A model generated the notes under the pieces. The model did no database searches, was not told the origin of the DNA, and was given only the letters and a program-made list of their open reading frames with translations. Below, piece after piece: positions 7,850 through 17,263 of a stretch of 64,000 bases of DNA. Position numbers and translations under genes: made by a program. Each line of letters begins with the position of its first letter. The stretch's first letter is position 1. This DNA is from Hyphomonas sp. (lineage in GTDB: Bacteria > Pseudomonadota > Alphaproteobacteria > Caulobacterales > Hyphomonadaceae), in NCBI RefSeq assembly GCF_022844445.1, contig NZ_JALHLS010000007.1, forward strand, positions 124,001 to 188,000, in the 5' to 3' direction.

Positions 7850-8833
7850 ATGAAACAGTTAGACCGCCGATTCTCCGTCGCCCCGATGATGGACTGGACG
7901 GACCGGCATTGCAGGGCTTTCCACCGCGTGCTGACGAAGCGCGCGCTGCTATGGACCGAAATGGTGACGGCAGATGCAGTGCTCCATGGCCCGCGCGATC
8001 GCCTGCTGGGGTATAGTCCGGAGGAGCATCCGGTCGTGCTCCAGCTGGGCGGGTCAGATCCTGCCAAGCTTGCCGAAGCGGCACGTATCGCGGAAGGCTT
8101 CGGCTATGACGAGGTAAACCTCAATTGCGGCTGCCCGTCTGAGCGCGTGCAGTCGGGCGCGTTCGGTGCCTGCCTGATGGCGGAGCCCGACCTCGTCGCC
8201 GAGTGCGTCGCCGCCATGGATGCGGCCATTTCCATTCCGGTCTCGGTTAAGAACCGCATCGCCATTGACGATCTCCCGGCCCGGGAGACGCTGTTCACCT
8301 TCATCGACAAGGTATCCGCTGCCGGGTGTAGCGTGTTCACGGTCCACGCCCGCGCCGCCTGGCTGAAAGGGCTCAGCCCCAAGGAAAACCGCGAAATCCC
8401 GCCGCTCGATTACCGCCTCGTTGCCGAGCTGAAACGAGCGCGGCCGGACCTTACTGTCATCCTGAATGGCGGCATCACCACACTCGATCAATGCGCTGAG
8501 CATCTGGACACGTTCGACGGCGTCATGCTGGGCCGCGCCGCGTACCAAACGCCGGGCCTGCTTGGCGAGGCCGATGCCCGGTTGTTCGGCGACGCCAGCC
8601 CGGTCGGGGCTGGAGAGGCTGTCCGCGCCTATGCGCCCTACATCGCGGCGCGCCTTGGGGAGGGCGCAAGCCTGCATTCGATGACCCGGCACATGCTGGG
8701 GCTGTTCTCGGGCCAGCCGGGCGCGCGCCAATGGCGCCGCATCCTGTCCGAACAGGCGCCGCGCAAAGGCGCGGGGCTGGAAGTGGTCCGGTCAGCGCTC
8801 GCCGCCGTGGAAGAGAACCTGCCCGCCCTCTGA
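7850..8833 (+). CDS. dusA: tRNA-dihydrouridine(20/20a) synthase DusA
   Basis: DusA is an FMN-dependent enzyme that reduces uridines in the tRNA D-loop with NADPH. The 327 residues include the N-terminal FSVAPMMDWTDRHCR signature, the substrate-binding NLNCGCPSERVQ segment with the catalytic cysteine, and the FMN-phosphate loop VMLGRAAYQTPGLL near the middle of the C-terminal half. The ATG at 7850 has no clear Shine-Dalgarno. Its 5' codons may have been replaced by element DNA, since the att-like repeat lies at codons 8-15. It stands alone between the flagellar and kinase genes. Confidence 0.95.
   Translation: MKQLDRRFSVAPMMDWTDRHCRAFHRVLTKRALLWTEMVTADAVLHGPRDRLLGYSPEEHPVVLQLGGSDPAKLAEAARIAEGFGYDEVNLNCGCPSERVQSGAFGACLMAEPDLVAECVAAMDAAISIPVSVKNRIAIDDLPARETLFTFIDKVSAAGCSVFTVHARAAWLKGLSPKENREIPPLDYRLVAELKRARPDLTVILNGGITTLDQCAEHLDTFDGVMLGRAAYQTPGLLGEADARLFGDASPVGAGEAVRAYAPYIAARLGEGASLHSMTRHMLGLFSGQPGARQWRRILSEQAPRKGAGLEVVRSALAAVEENLPAL
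7871..7892 (+). repeat. dusA-internal copy of the att-like direct repeat
   Basis: This is the second copy of the repeat at 7657-7678, located within dusA codons 8-15 (FSVAPMM). The start-to-start distance between copies is 214 bp. In dusA-specific integration, recombination here leaves the gene functional because the element supplies a replacement 5' end; the present arrangement fits that outcome. Confidence 0.55.
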
Positions 8834-8933
8834 AAGGGTTGGCGACGCGCACCAGACGCCGCCTCCACCGCCCGAGGCCGGCTGCAGGGTTCGGTTAAGG
8901 CTCTGCTCAGGCATTCGCACTAGGTTCGGTCTG

Positions 8934-10424
8934 ATGAGCCCGCCGAACCGAACGCCTTCTGACTCCGAGTCGCCGGAACAGGCCTTTCTGGCCACCGCCA
9001 GCCATGAAATCCGCACGCCTCTGAACGGCATTCTGGGCACTGTTTCGTTGCTGCTGGAGACCGATCTGTCCCCGTCCCAGCGCGAATATGCCGAAACCAT
9101 CCGCCTTTCCGGCGCGCGACTGCTCGACCTGCTCAACAATGTGCTCGATTATGCCCGCCTCGATGCATCTGCGGTCGAACTCGAATCCGAGACCTTCTGT
9201 CCGTTGCAGCTGTCCCGGGAAGTCGCAGAACTCCTCGCGCCGCGCGCCCATGCATCGGGGCTCGACCTGGCGGTCCGCTCCGTCTCCTGGCCGGTCCCGG
9301 CCTTCACTGGCGACGCCGGCCGTCTGCGCCAGATCCTGTTCAATCTCGTGGGCAATGCGCTGAAGTTCACGAGCCGCGGCGCTGTTCTGGTCGATGTCGA
9401 GCCGCGCGCGACTGGTCTGGCCGTCCACATTCGCGATACCGGCCCGGGCATCGCGGCCGAAGATCACGCGCGACTGTTCGAGGCGTTCCGCCAGTCGGCA
9501 ACCGGTGATGCCTACCGCGACGGGGGCGTCGGCCTTGGCCTCGCCATCGTCAAGCGCCTCGCCGACCTGCTGGGCGGCTCGGTCACGGTCGAGTCCCGCC
9601 CCGGGGAAGGCGCCGTCTTCTCGGTCGAAATTCCGTTCCCTCGCGCGGACGCGCCGCCCGCCCACGACGCGCCCGGTCTCGGGGGCCGGATCGGCCTCGC
9701 CGGCCTGCCGCCGGCGACCACGCTTGCGATATCAGCGCAGATGGACGCGCTGGGCACCGAAGCCTTCCAGATCGACCTTTCTTCCGGCGTGGTACCCGAG
9801 GGTGTCGATGTCCTGCTGATCGGGGCTGACCTGCCCGAAGCGATGGTGGCGGCGCTCGCCCGCCGGGCGCCTTCGCTGGTCGTGCTGCGCCCCGAAGACC
9901 GCGGCGCGATCGGCCGCTTCCGGCAGCTCGGCTGCCTCGGCTGGCTGGTTCGCCCGCTGCGCATGTCCTCCATCGCCGAGCGGATCCTGCTGGCGCGCAG
10001 CGGTCGGTCTGTCTCCGAGGAGCCTGAAGCCGAAGGCGGCAGCGGCCGTGTGCTGATCGCAGATGACAATCCGGTAAATGCCCTCATTGCACGGCGCGCC
10101 TTGGAAACAGCCGGTTTTGCAGTCACTGTGGCGGTTACGGGCAGCGAAGCGCTCGATGCAGCGGCCCGGATGTCGCCCGATCTTGTGTTGATGGATTTGA
10201 GGATGCCGGTGATGGACGGTTTCGAAGCAATGCGGCGCCTCCGGGCAGCTGGATCGGGTATGCCGATCATCGCGATCTCCGCAGAGATGACCCCTGACAT
10301 AGAACGCCGCGCCCGGGAGGCCGGGGCCAGCGGTGTCGCCGCCAAGCCGCTCGACGCCGAAGCGCTTCGATCGCTCGCCCACCAATGGACCGCCGGCGCC
10401 GGCCGCCTCACGGGCGCCGCATGA
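8934..10424 (+). CDS. Hybrid sensor histidine kinase/response regulator, no sensor domain
   Basis: The 496-residue protein begins almost directly with a HisKA dimerisation domain: the phospho-accepting His24 is in ASHEIRTPLNG. The HATPase domain has an N-box (LFNLVGNALKF, about residue 135), a G1 box (IRDTGPGIAAEDH) and a G2 box (GGVGLGLAIVKRLADLL). A degenerate receiver-like stretch about residues 240-355 is followed by a C-terminal receiver (about 370-485) with phospho-acceptor Asp421 in LMDLRMPVMDG and a KPL switch lysine. No membrane helix or PAS domain is present, so input must come through a partner. Its stop overlaps the next gene by 4 bp. Confidence 0.9.
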   Translation: MSPPNRTPSDSESPEQAFLATASHEIRTPLNGILGTVSLLLETDLSPSQREYAETIRLSGARLLDLLNNVLDYARLDASAVELESETFCPLQLSREVAELLAPRAHASGLDLAVRSVSWPVPAFTGDAGRLRQILFNLVGNALKFTSRGAVLVDVEPRATGLAVHIRDTGPGIAAEDHARLFEAFRQSATGDAYRDGGVGLGLAIVKRLADLLGGSVTVESRPGEGAVFSVEIPFPRADAPPAHDAPGLGGRIGLAGLPPATTLAISAQMDALGTEAFQIDLSSGVVPEGVDVLLIGADLPEAMVAALARRAPSLVVLRPEDRGAIGRFRQLGCLGWLVRPLRMSSIAERILLARSGRSVSEEPEAEGGSGRVLIADDNPVNALIARRALETAGFAVTVAVTGSEALDAAARMSPDLVLMDLRMPVMDGFEAMRRLRAAGSGMPIIAISAEMTPDIERRAREAGASGVAAKPLDAEALRSLAHQWTAGAGRLTGAA

Positions 10425-12157
10425 GCGAGGCTGTTGCCGTGCCGGCCGCGGAGAAACAGCCGCCGCGATTCGTCCGCGCCCTGAAAGCGATGCGCGACCG
10501 GCGCATGGCCGCCATGTTCCTGATGGCGCTCGCCGCCGGACTGCCCTACGGCGCTGTCCTCGGCACCCTGAACGCCTGGCTGACCACGGAGGGGGTCTCG
10601 CCCTCCACCATCGGCGTGCTGTCGATCGTCACGATCGGCTATGCCTTCAAGTTCCTCTGGTCGCCCGCTTTCCAGTCGGCCCACCATCCGTTCCCGTTCC
10701 TTGGCCCCCGGCGCACCTGGCTGCTCAGCCTCCAGCTGCCGATTGCCGGCCTCCTCTTCCTGCTGGCCTTCTCCAACCCCGGCACGAATATCGGCCTGGT
10801 CGCGGTTATCGCCCTCTTTGCCGCGCTGTTCTCCGCCACGCACGACATCGTGCTGGACGCCTGGCGCATCGAAGTGGCGCGCTCGGAAGAAGACAAGGAC
10901 CTGATGGCCGCGCTCTACCAGTTCGGCTATCGCATCGCAGGTTTCATCACGGGTTTCATGGCCCTTCTGCTCGCCGGAATCTACGGCTGGGTCGTCGTCT
11001 ATGTGATGATTGCGGTCATGATGCTGCTCTCCATCGCGGGCACCTTCCTTGCGCCGGAGCCCGAAATCCGCACCGGTCCCGGCACGGCGCGCCTGACCTT
11101 CCAGGCCGGACTTCCCGCCCGCGAGCGTACGTTCGCCACCCTTCTGGTCGCAGCGGGCTGGATTGCCGCCTTCCTGATGATCGCCGGGTTCGTCATTGCG
11201 TCTTTCACGCAGGTCCCCCCGCCGAAAGGCGGCGCCTTTGTCTCCGAGCAAGGCCCGTGGATCGTTTTTCTCACGGTGCTGCTGCCGGCCGCCGGCGCAC
11301 TGATCCTCCTCCTGCGTCACGGGCGCGAGCCCGCCGAGATCATCGAAGGAGCAGCCGACGAACCCGCTGCGTCCCGCATCACACGCGCCGTCTTCCGGTC
11401 GATCTTCGATCCGCTGATGGACCTGATCGGCCGACTGGGCTGGGGCGCTCTGCTCGTGCTGCTGCTGGCGCTCACCTACCGGTTCACGGATTCGGTCTGG
11501 GGCTCCTTCGCCTACCCGTTCTATCTCGATGACCGGTTCGGCGCCCTCCACCACACGATGGCCGATGTCGCTGTGGCCTCGAAATTCTTCGGTGTGCTGA
11601 TGACTGTCGCTGGCGCCGCCATCGGCGCAGTGGTGATCAGTTTCCTCGGCCGGATGCCCGTGCTCGTGATGGGCGCCGTGCTTGCTGCCGCCACCAACCT
11701 TCTGTTTGCGGATCTCTCACGCGGCGGCGCCGGCATCGACGCCTTTCTCGAATGGACCAACCTGGCAGACCCCATCCGCGCCTTTGCGGGATGGGCTGCG
11801 CAGATTTCGCCGGAAGGGCAGGGCGCCGAAGCGGGCGAACGGATGGCCCGTCTGATGATTGCGATCGCGGGTGAAAATCTCGCCGGAGGTTTCGCCAGCG
11901 TCGCGGTCGTCGCATTCCTCACGTCGGTGGTGAACCCGCGCTTTGCTGCCGTGCAGTATGCGCTGCTCGCCTCACTCACCATGCTGATCGGCACGCTCGG
12001 CCGCCCCTGGCTCGGCACGCTGATCGAGACGCAAGGCTACTACAGCGTCTTCATCCTCACCTTCTGGCTCGGCGGGATCGCCGTGGTCCTGTCGGCGGTC
12101 GAATGGTTCCGGCAGTCGCGCCTGCCCAAGCCCGCAGAAACTCCGGCGACGGACTGA
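10421..12157 (+). CDS. AmpG-family MFS permease
   Basis: This 578-residue polytopic inner-membrane carrier has an AmpG-like core. AmpG proteins import anhydromuropeptides during peptidoglycan recycling. The family segment with FSATHDIVLDAWRIEVA near residue 145 is diagnostic. An insertion between helices near residues 270-350 makes it longer than typical AmpG. An ATG at 10421 overlaps the kinase stop as ATGA; upstream in-frame starts would lie inside the kinase gene and lack support. The substrate is inferred from family only. A second AmpG-like permease lies at 54606-55937. Confidence 0.82.
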   Translation: MSEAVAVPAAEKQPPRFVRALKAMRDRRMAAMFLMALAAGLPYGAVLGTLNAWLTTEGVSPSTIGVLSIVTIGYAFKFLWSPAFQSAHHPFPFLGPRRTWLLSLQLPIAGLLFLLAFSNPGTNIGLVAVIALFAALFSATHDIVLDAWRIEVARSEEDKDLMAALYQFGYRIAGFITGFMALLLAGIYGWVVVYVMIAVMMLLSIAGTFLAPEPEIRTGPGTARLTFQAGLPARERTFATLLVAAGWIAAFLMIAGFVIASFTQVPPPKGGAFVSEQGPWIVFLTVLLPAAGALILLLRHGREPAEIIEGAADEPAASRITRAVFRSIFDPLMDLIGRLGWGALLVLLLALTYRFTDSVWGSFAYPFYLDDRFGALHHTMADVAVASKFFGVLMTVAGAAIGAVVISFLGRMPVLVMGAVLAAATNLLFADLSRGGAGIDAFLEWTNLADPIRAFAGWAAQISPEGQGAEAGERMARLMIAIAGENLAGGFASVAVVAFLTSVVNPRFAAVQYALLASLTMLIGTLGRPWLGTLIETQGYYSVFILTFWLGGIAVVLSAVEWFRQSRLPKPAETPATD

Positions 12158-12161
12158 TCCG

Positions 12162-14438
12162 TCAGGCGCTGTGCACCTGGTCGATGTCGTAGGCGGCCAG
12201 CGAGGCAAGGTCCACGATATCGCCCACGGTGGCGCCGAGGGATGCAATCTGCACCGGCTTTTCCAGACCTAGCAGCATCGGCCCGATGATCGTCGCGCGG
12301 CTCATCTGTTCCAGCAGGTTTGTCGCAATCGACGCCGAGTGGACGGCCGGCATCACCAGCACGTTGGCCGGGCCTGAAAGGCGCGAGAACGGGTAAAGCA
12401 GCTTGTGGTTCGGGTTGAGCGCAACATCGGCATTCATGTCGCCTTCGTACTCGAAGTCGATGCCGGGTGTCCGGTCCAGGATACAGACCGCGTCGCGCAC
12501 CTTGTCGCCGCGCTCGCCCATCGGGTTGCCGAAAGTCGAATAGGACAGGAACGCAACCCGCGGCGTGAAGCCTACACTGCGCACGCCGCGAACGGCTTCC
12601 AGGGCGATATTCGCCAGCGTCTGGCCATCGGGAAGCTCGTTCACGCTCGTATCGGCGATGAAGATCGTCTTGCCCATGTTGATGACCATCGACATGCCGA
12701 TCACGGCCTGGCCGGGGATCGGGTCGAGCACCAGCAAGGCGTCCTTCAGCGCCACATCATAGGCGCGCGTCACGCCGGTCACCATGCCGTCAGCATCGCC
12801 ATTCTTCAGCATGCAGGCGCCGAACACGTTGCGGTCCTGGTTGACCAGCCGCTGAACATCCCGTTTCAGGTAGCCCTTCCGCTGCAGGCGGGCATAGAGA
12901 AGATCGACATAGACCGGGTTGTTGTCGGAAAGGCGGGCATTGATGATGTCGAGCGAGCCGGCCGGCACGCCCATCTGCTCCATGGTCGCCTCGACCTGTG
13001 CTTCGCGGCCGATCAGGATCGGCTGGCCGAGTCCCTGGTTCTTGAAGCTCCAGGCCGCGCGGACCACCGCCGCCTCTTCGCCCTCTGCGAACACGATGCG
13101 GCGTTGCACTTCGCGGCATTTCGCCTGAACGCCCTGGAGAAAGGCGGCCGACGGATCGGCGCGGCGCACCAGGCTCTTCCGGTAGGCGTCCATGTCCGTA
13201 ATCGGCTTGCGGGCCACACCCGTGTCCATCGCGGCCTGGGCCACAAGTGGCGGCACGAAACTGATCAGGCGCGGATCGAAGGGTGTCGGGATGATGTAGT
13301 CCCGGCCGAAGGTCGGGCGCGCGCCGTGATAGGCGGCGGCCACTTCGTCCGGTACGTCCTCGCGGGCAAGCTCGGCAAGCGCTTGCGCAGCGGCCACCTT
13401 CATTTCTTCGTTGATACTCCGGGCACGGACATCCAGCGCACCTCGGAAGATATACGGGAAGCCGAGCACGTTGTTGACCTGATTGGGATAGTCCGACCGG
13501 CCAGTGGCAATGATCGCATCACTGCGCACGGACTTGATGTCCTCCGGGGTGATTTCCGGATCAGGGTTGGCCATCGCGAAGATGATCGGGTTCTTGGCCA
13601 TGGATTTCACCATGTCTTTGGTCACCGCGCCCTTGACCGACAGGCCAAGGAACACGTCGGCGCCGTCCATGGCCTCGGCCAGCGTGCGCTTCTTGGTCTT
13701 CACAGCGAAGGCAGACTTGAACTGGTCCATCTTCTGCGTGCGGCCTTCGTACACCACGCCGGCGGTGTCGCAGAGCAGGATGTTTTCACCCTTCACGCCG
13801 AGATGGCGGATGAGGCCGGCCACCGAAAGCCCGGCCGCGCCGGCGCCCGAGACGGCAACCTTCACGTCGGAGAGTTTGCGGCCTGTGATGTGGCAGGCAT
13901 TGATCAGGCCGGCGGCGGCGATGATTGCCGTGCCGTGCTGGTCGTCATGGAAAACCGGAATGTCGAGCTCTTCGCGCAGGCGGCTCTCGATAATGAAACA
14001 GTCCGGCGCCGAGATGTCTTCAAGGTTGATGCCGCCCCAGGTCGCGCCGATATTGCGCACGGTGCGGATGAAGTCTTCAGCATCGCGCGTGTTCACTTCG
14101 ATATCAAAACTGTCGATATCGGCGAAGCGCTTGAACAGAACGGCCTTGCCTTCCATCACCGGCTTGGAGGCCATCGGGCCGAGGTTGCCGAGGCCAAGGA
14201 TCGCTGTGCCGTTTGAGATCACGGCCACAAGGTTGCCCTTGGAGGTGTAATCATAGGCAAGGTCTTCGTTCTGAGCGATGGCCAGAACCGGAATAGCCAC
14301 GCCGGGGCTGTAGGCCAGCGACAGGTCGCGCTGCGTCCCCATAGGCTTGGTGGGGATCATCGAGATCTTGCCGGCCGTCGGGTGCGAGTGGAAGTCGAGG
14401 GCTTCCTGGTCGGTGAAGCTGGGGCGCTGCGTGGTCAT
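12162..14438 (-). CDS. maeB: NADP-dependent malic enzyme with C-terminal phosphotransacetylase domain
   Basis: The enzyme decarboxylates malate to pyruvate, producing NADPH. The 758-residue MaeB architecture has a malic-enzyme catalytic domain (about residues 15-170, with LAYSPGVAIP and the FHDDQHGTA metal-binding segment), a NAD(P)-binding domain (about 170-420, with VAVSGAGAAGLS) and a phosphotransacetylase-like domain (about 435-755) that in this family is catalytically inactive and regulatory. It converges with the AmpG-like gene (4 bp apart) and diverges from mutS. A TTCCGGAA palindrome (14454-14461) lies in the shared upstream region. Confidence 0.96.
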   Translation of the reverse strand: MTTQRPSFTDQEALDFHSHPTAGKISMIPTKPMGTQRDLSLAYSPGVAIPVLAIAQNEDLAYDYTSKGNLVAVISNGTAILGLGNLGPMASKPVMEGKAVLFKRFADIDSFDIEVNTRDAEDFIRTVRNIGATWGGINLEDISAPDCFIIESRLREELDIPVFHDDQHGTAIIAAAGLINACHITGRKLSDVKVAVSGAGAAGLSVAGLIRHLGVKGENILLCDTAGVVYEGRTQKMDQFKSAFAVKTKKRTLAEAMDGADVFLGLSVKGAVTKDMVKSMAKNPIIFAMANPDPEITPEDIKSVRSDAIIATGRSDYPNQVNNVLGFPYIFRGALDVRARSINEEMKVAAAQALAELAREDVPDEVAAAYHGARPTFGRDYIIPTPFDPRLISFVPPLVAQAAMDTGVARKPITDMDAYRKSLVRRADPSAAFLQGVQAKCREVQRRIVFAEGEEAAVVRAAWSFKNQGLGQPILIGREAQVEATMEQMGVPAGSLDIINARLSDNNPVYVDLLYARLQRKGYLKRDVQRLVNQDRNVFGACMLKNGDADGMVTGVTRAYDVALKDALLVLDPIPGQAVIGMSMVINMGKTIFIADTSVNELPDGQTLANIALEAVRGVRSVGFTPRVAFLSYSTFGNPMGERGDKVRDAVCILDRTPGIDFEYEGDMNADVALNPNHKLLYPFSRLSGPANVLVMPAVHSASIATNLLEQMSRATIIGPMLLGLEKPVQIASLGATVGDIVDLASLAAYDIDQVHSA

Positions 14439-14572
14439 GTGGGCTCTGTTTGGTTCCGGAACATCCTGTTTCCCGTCTAGGCCGCGCCGATGCGCCTGCC
14501 AACAGCCAAATCCGCACAGTCCGCAGCCTCCGCCTTTGCGAATCTTCCAGTCAGCGGCTAGCGTGGTGCCCC

Positions 14573-17257
14573 ATGCCGGACACCGCTCCCAAATCCCCGA
14601 CTGCCCCCGCTGCGTCCGAACCGACGCCGTTCATGGCGCAGTACCTATCGATCAAGGCAGAGCAGCCGGACGCCCTCCTGTTCTTCCGGATGGGCGATTT
14701 CTACGAGCTTTTCTTCCAGGATGCCGTAACCGCGGCGGGCATCCTCGACATTACGCTCACCTCGCGCGGCGAGCATGACGGCGCCCCCATCCCGATGGCC
14801 GGCGTGCCCTATCATGCAGCCGAGGGCTACCTCGCCCGTCTGATCAGGGCTGGCTGCCGGGTTGCAGTCTGCGAGCAGACCGAAAGTCCGGCCGAAGCGA
14901 AGAAGCGCGGCTCCAAATCCATCGTGCGCCGGGAAATCGTCCGCGTCGTCACGCCCGGCACGCTCACCGAGGAAACGCTCCTGCCCGCCCGCCAGGGCCA
15001 GGCCCTCGCGGCGCTCGCCTTCACAGGGCAGGGCGAGGCGGCGCTCGCGGTCTGCGATGTTTCCACGGGCCTGTTCGAACTCACGGCGCTGGAGCCCGCC
15101 CGGATCGGTGATGCGCTGCTCGCCTGGCCGCTGAGCGAGCTTGTGATCTCGGAAGCCGAGCGCGACCGGCCCATCCTCGCGGGTCTGCGCGAGATCACGG
15201 CCGCGCCCGTCACCGAGCGACCCGCCCGCACCGGTACGCCGAAATCCGGTGAAGCTCTCCTGAAGGAAGCCTTCGGGGTTGCCGCCCTCGATGGTCTCGG
15301 CGATTTTTCGAAGGCGGAACTCGCCGCCGCCGGGCTCCTCCTCGACTATGTGAAGCTCACCCAGGCCGGCCGCCCCGCGCGCCTTGGCCCGCCGAAACGC
15401 GGCGAGCCCGGTGGTGCCCTGCTGATTGACCCAGCCACCCGCGCCAGTCTCGAGATCGACCGCTCCTTCACGCGTGGCCGCGAAGGCTCGCTGCTGGCCG
15501 CCATCGACCGCACGGTGACAGCGCCCGGCGCCCGTCTTCTCGCCGCGCAGCTGGCCCGGCCGTCGCGCGAACGCGCCGAGATCGAGACCCGGCTGGACGC
15601 TGTCAGCTATTTCACCGGGGACCGCACGCTGCTCACCGACGTGCGCGCATCGCTGAAGGCCGCGCCGGATCTTGAACGCGCCGCCATGCGCCTCGCCCTC
15701 GGCCGGGGCGGCCCGCGCGACCTGCAGGCGCTCGCCCGCGCCCTGACATCCGGCCTGCAGTCCGCACGGACCCTTTTGCGCTCGGCCAATCCGCCGGCCG
15801 CGCGCCTGGCCGCCGCGGCGCATACGCTTAGCCTCTCGGATGCAGGCGATCTCGCTGCACTCGCCGCCGATCTCGGCAAGGCGATGACCGATGCGCCGCC
15901 GCTGCTCGCGCGCGACGGCGGCTTCATCGCGCCGGGCTGGAACACTGCGCTCGACGAGGTCCGCAGCCTGCGCGAGGACAGCCGCCGTGTGATTGCCGAA
16001 ATGCAGGGCCGCTACGCCGATGCAACCGGTATCAACTCGTTGAAGATCAAGTTCAACAACGTCCTCGGCTACTTCATCGAAGTCCCGGCACGCCTTGCCG
16101 ACCCGCTGCTGAAGCCGCCTCTCGCGAACGACTTCATCCACCGCCAGACCATGTCCGGCGCCGTGCGCTTCTCGACCACGGAGCTTGCCGAACTTGCTGG
16201 CCGTATCAGCCGCGCCGAAGAGGAATCAAAGGCGCTTGAGATCGCGCTGTTCGACGGCTTCTGCGCGCGCGTGTCGGCGCAAAGGGAAGTGCTGGCGCGC
16301 GTTGCCGCCGCGATCGCGGACATCGATGTTGCCGCCGGCAATGCCGTCTGGGCCGGCGAGGCCGGCGGCGTGCGTCCGGTGATCGACACTGCGCCGGTCT
16401 TTGAGGCCAAGAGCCTTCGTCACCCTGTGGTCGAGGCAGCGCTGCGCCGGGAAGGGAAGGGATTCACGGCGAACGATCTTTGCCTCGACGCGGCCGGCAA
16501 GACCGCGCCGCGCTTCCTGCTCGTCACCGGTCCGAACATGGCCGGCAAGTCGACCTACCTGCGCCAGTCCGCCCTCGCCGTCATCCTCGCGCAGGCGGGC
16601 TGTTACGTCCCCGCCGCGTCGATGCGCCTCGGCCTCGCCGACCGCGTCTTCTCCCGCGTCGGCGCCTCGGACGATCTTTCGCGCGGGCGCTCCACCTTCA
16701 TGGTCGAGATGGTCGAGACGGCCGCCATCCTGAACCAGGCGACGCCGGACAGCTTCGTCATCCTCGACGAGGTCGGCCGCGGCACCGCCACCTGGGACGG
16801 CCTCGCGATCGCCTGGGCCGCGGTCGAACACCTGCACGAGCAGACCCGTTGCCGCGCGATCTTCGCCACACACTATCACGAGCTCACAGCGCTCGCAGGC
16901 GAACTGCCCGGCGCAGCCAATGCCAGTCTGAAGGCCCGCGAATGGAAGCAGGAGCTGATCTTCCTGCACGAAGTTCAGCCCGGCCCGGCAGACCGCTCCT
17001 ACGGCGTGCAGGTTGCCCGCCTCGCAGGCCTGCCGCGCAGCGCCGTCAGCCGCGCCGCACAAATCCTCAAGCAACTGGAAGCGGGTCCGTCCGCCGCCGA
17101 AAGCCTGCCGCTGTTTGCGGCTGCGCCCGCCGGCGCCGCGCCGGAAGCCGAAGCGGTCCTCGCTGTCCTCGATGCACTGGATCCGGACGCTCTCAGCCCG
17201 CGCGACGCGCTCGCTGCGCTTTATGAACTCAAGGCCATCGTCAAAGGTAGCCTCTAG
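14573..17257 (+). CDS. mutS: DNA mismatch repair protein MutS
   Basis: MutS recognises mismatches and recruits MutL. The 894-residue product has the mismatch-wedging GDFYE motif near residues 41-45, connector and lever domains, the Walker A TGPNMAGKSTYLRQ segment near residues 650-663 and the Walker B/D-loop ILDEVGRGTATWDG about 90 residues later. The start at 14573 (MPDTAPK) is preferred to an in-frame start 41 codons upstream because the upstream residues do not look like MutS and would overlap the likely maeB promoter. No strong ribosome binding site is visible. Confidence 0.97.
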   Translation: MPDTAPKSPTAPAASEPTPFMAQYLSIKAEQPDALLFFRMGDFYELFFQDAVTAAGILDITLTSRGEHDGAPIPMAGVPYHAAEGYLARLIRAGCRVAVCEQTESPAEAKKRGSKSIVRREIVRVVTPGTLTEETLLPARQGQALAALAFTGQGEAALAVCDVSTGLFELTALEPARIGDALLAWPLSELVISEAERDRPILAGLREITAAPVTERPARTGTPKSGEALLKEAFGVAALDGLGDFSKAELAAAGLLLDYVKLTQAGRPARLGPPKRGEPGGALLIDPATRASLEIDRSFTRGREGSLLAAIDRTVTAPGARLLAAQLARPSRERAEIETRLDAVSYFTGDRTLLTDVRASLKAAPDLERAAMRLALGRGGPRDLQALARALTSGLQSARTLLRSANPPAARLAAAAHTLSLSDAGDLAALAADLGKAMTDAPPLLARDGGFIAPGWNTALDEVRSLREDSRRVIAEMQGRYADATGINSLKIKFNNVLGYFIEVPARLADPLLKPPLANDFIHRQTMSGAVRFSTTELAELAGRISRAEEESKALEIALFDGFCARVSAQREVLARVAAAIADIDVAAGNAVWAGEAGGVRPVIDTAPVFEAKSLRHPVVEAALRREGKGFTANDLCLDAAGKTAPRFLLVTGPNMAGKSTYLRQSALAVILAQAGCYVPAASMRLGLADRVFSRVGASDDLSRGRSTFMVEMVETAAILNQATPDSFVILDEVGRGTATWDGLAIAWAAVEHLHEQTRCRAIFATHYHELTALAGELPGAANASLKAREWKQELIFLHEVQPGPADRSYGVQVARLAGLPRSAVSRAAQILKQLEAGPSAAESLPLFAAAPAGAAPEAEAVLAVLDALDPDALSPRDALAALYELKAIVKGSL

Positions 17258-17263
17258 GCGCGC

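Noticed and set aside
7623..7853. 76-codon ORF in the spacer before dusA
   Set aside because: It runs through the att-like repeat in a frame different from dusA, has no homology-like pattern or clear ribosome binding site, and is probably non-coding.
9512..11554. 680-codon minus-strand ORF opposite the kinase and AmpG-like genes
   Set aside because: It covers two well-supported genes on the other strand and its translation has no recognisable domain or hydrophobic pattern.
12405..14216. 603-codon plus-strand ORF opposite maeB
   Set aside because: It lies entirely within maeB on the opposite strand. The His/Arg/Val-rich translation is a codon-shadow pattern.
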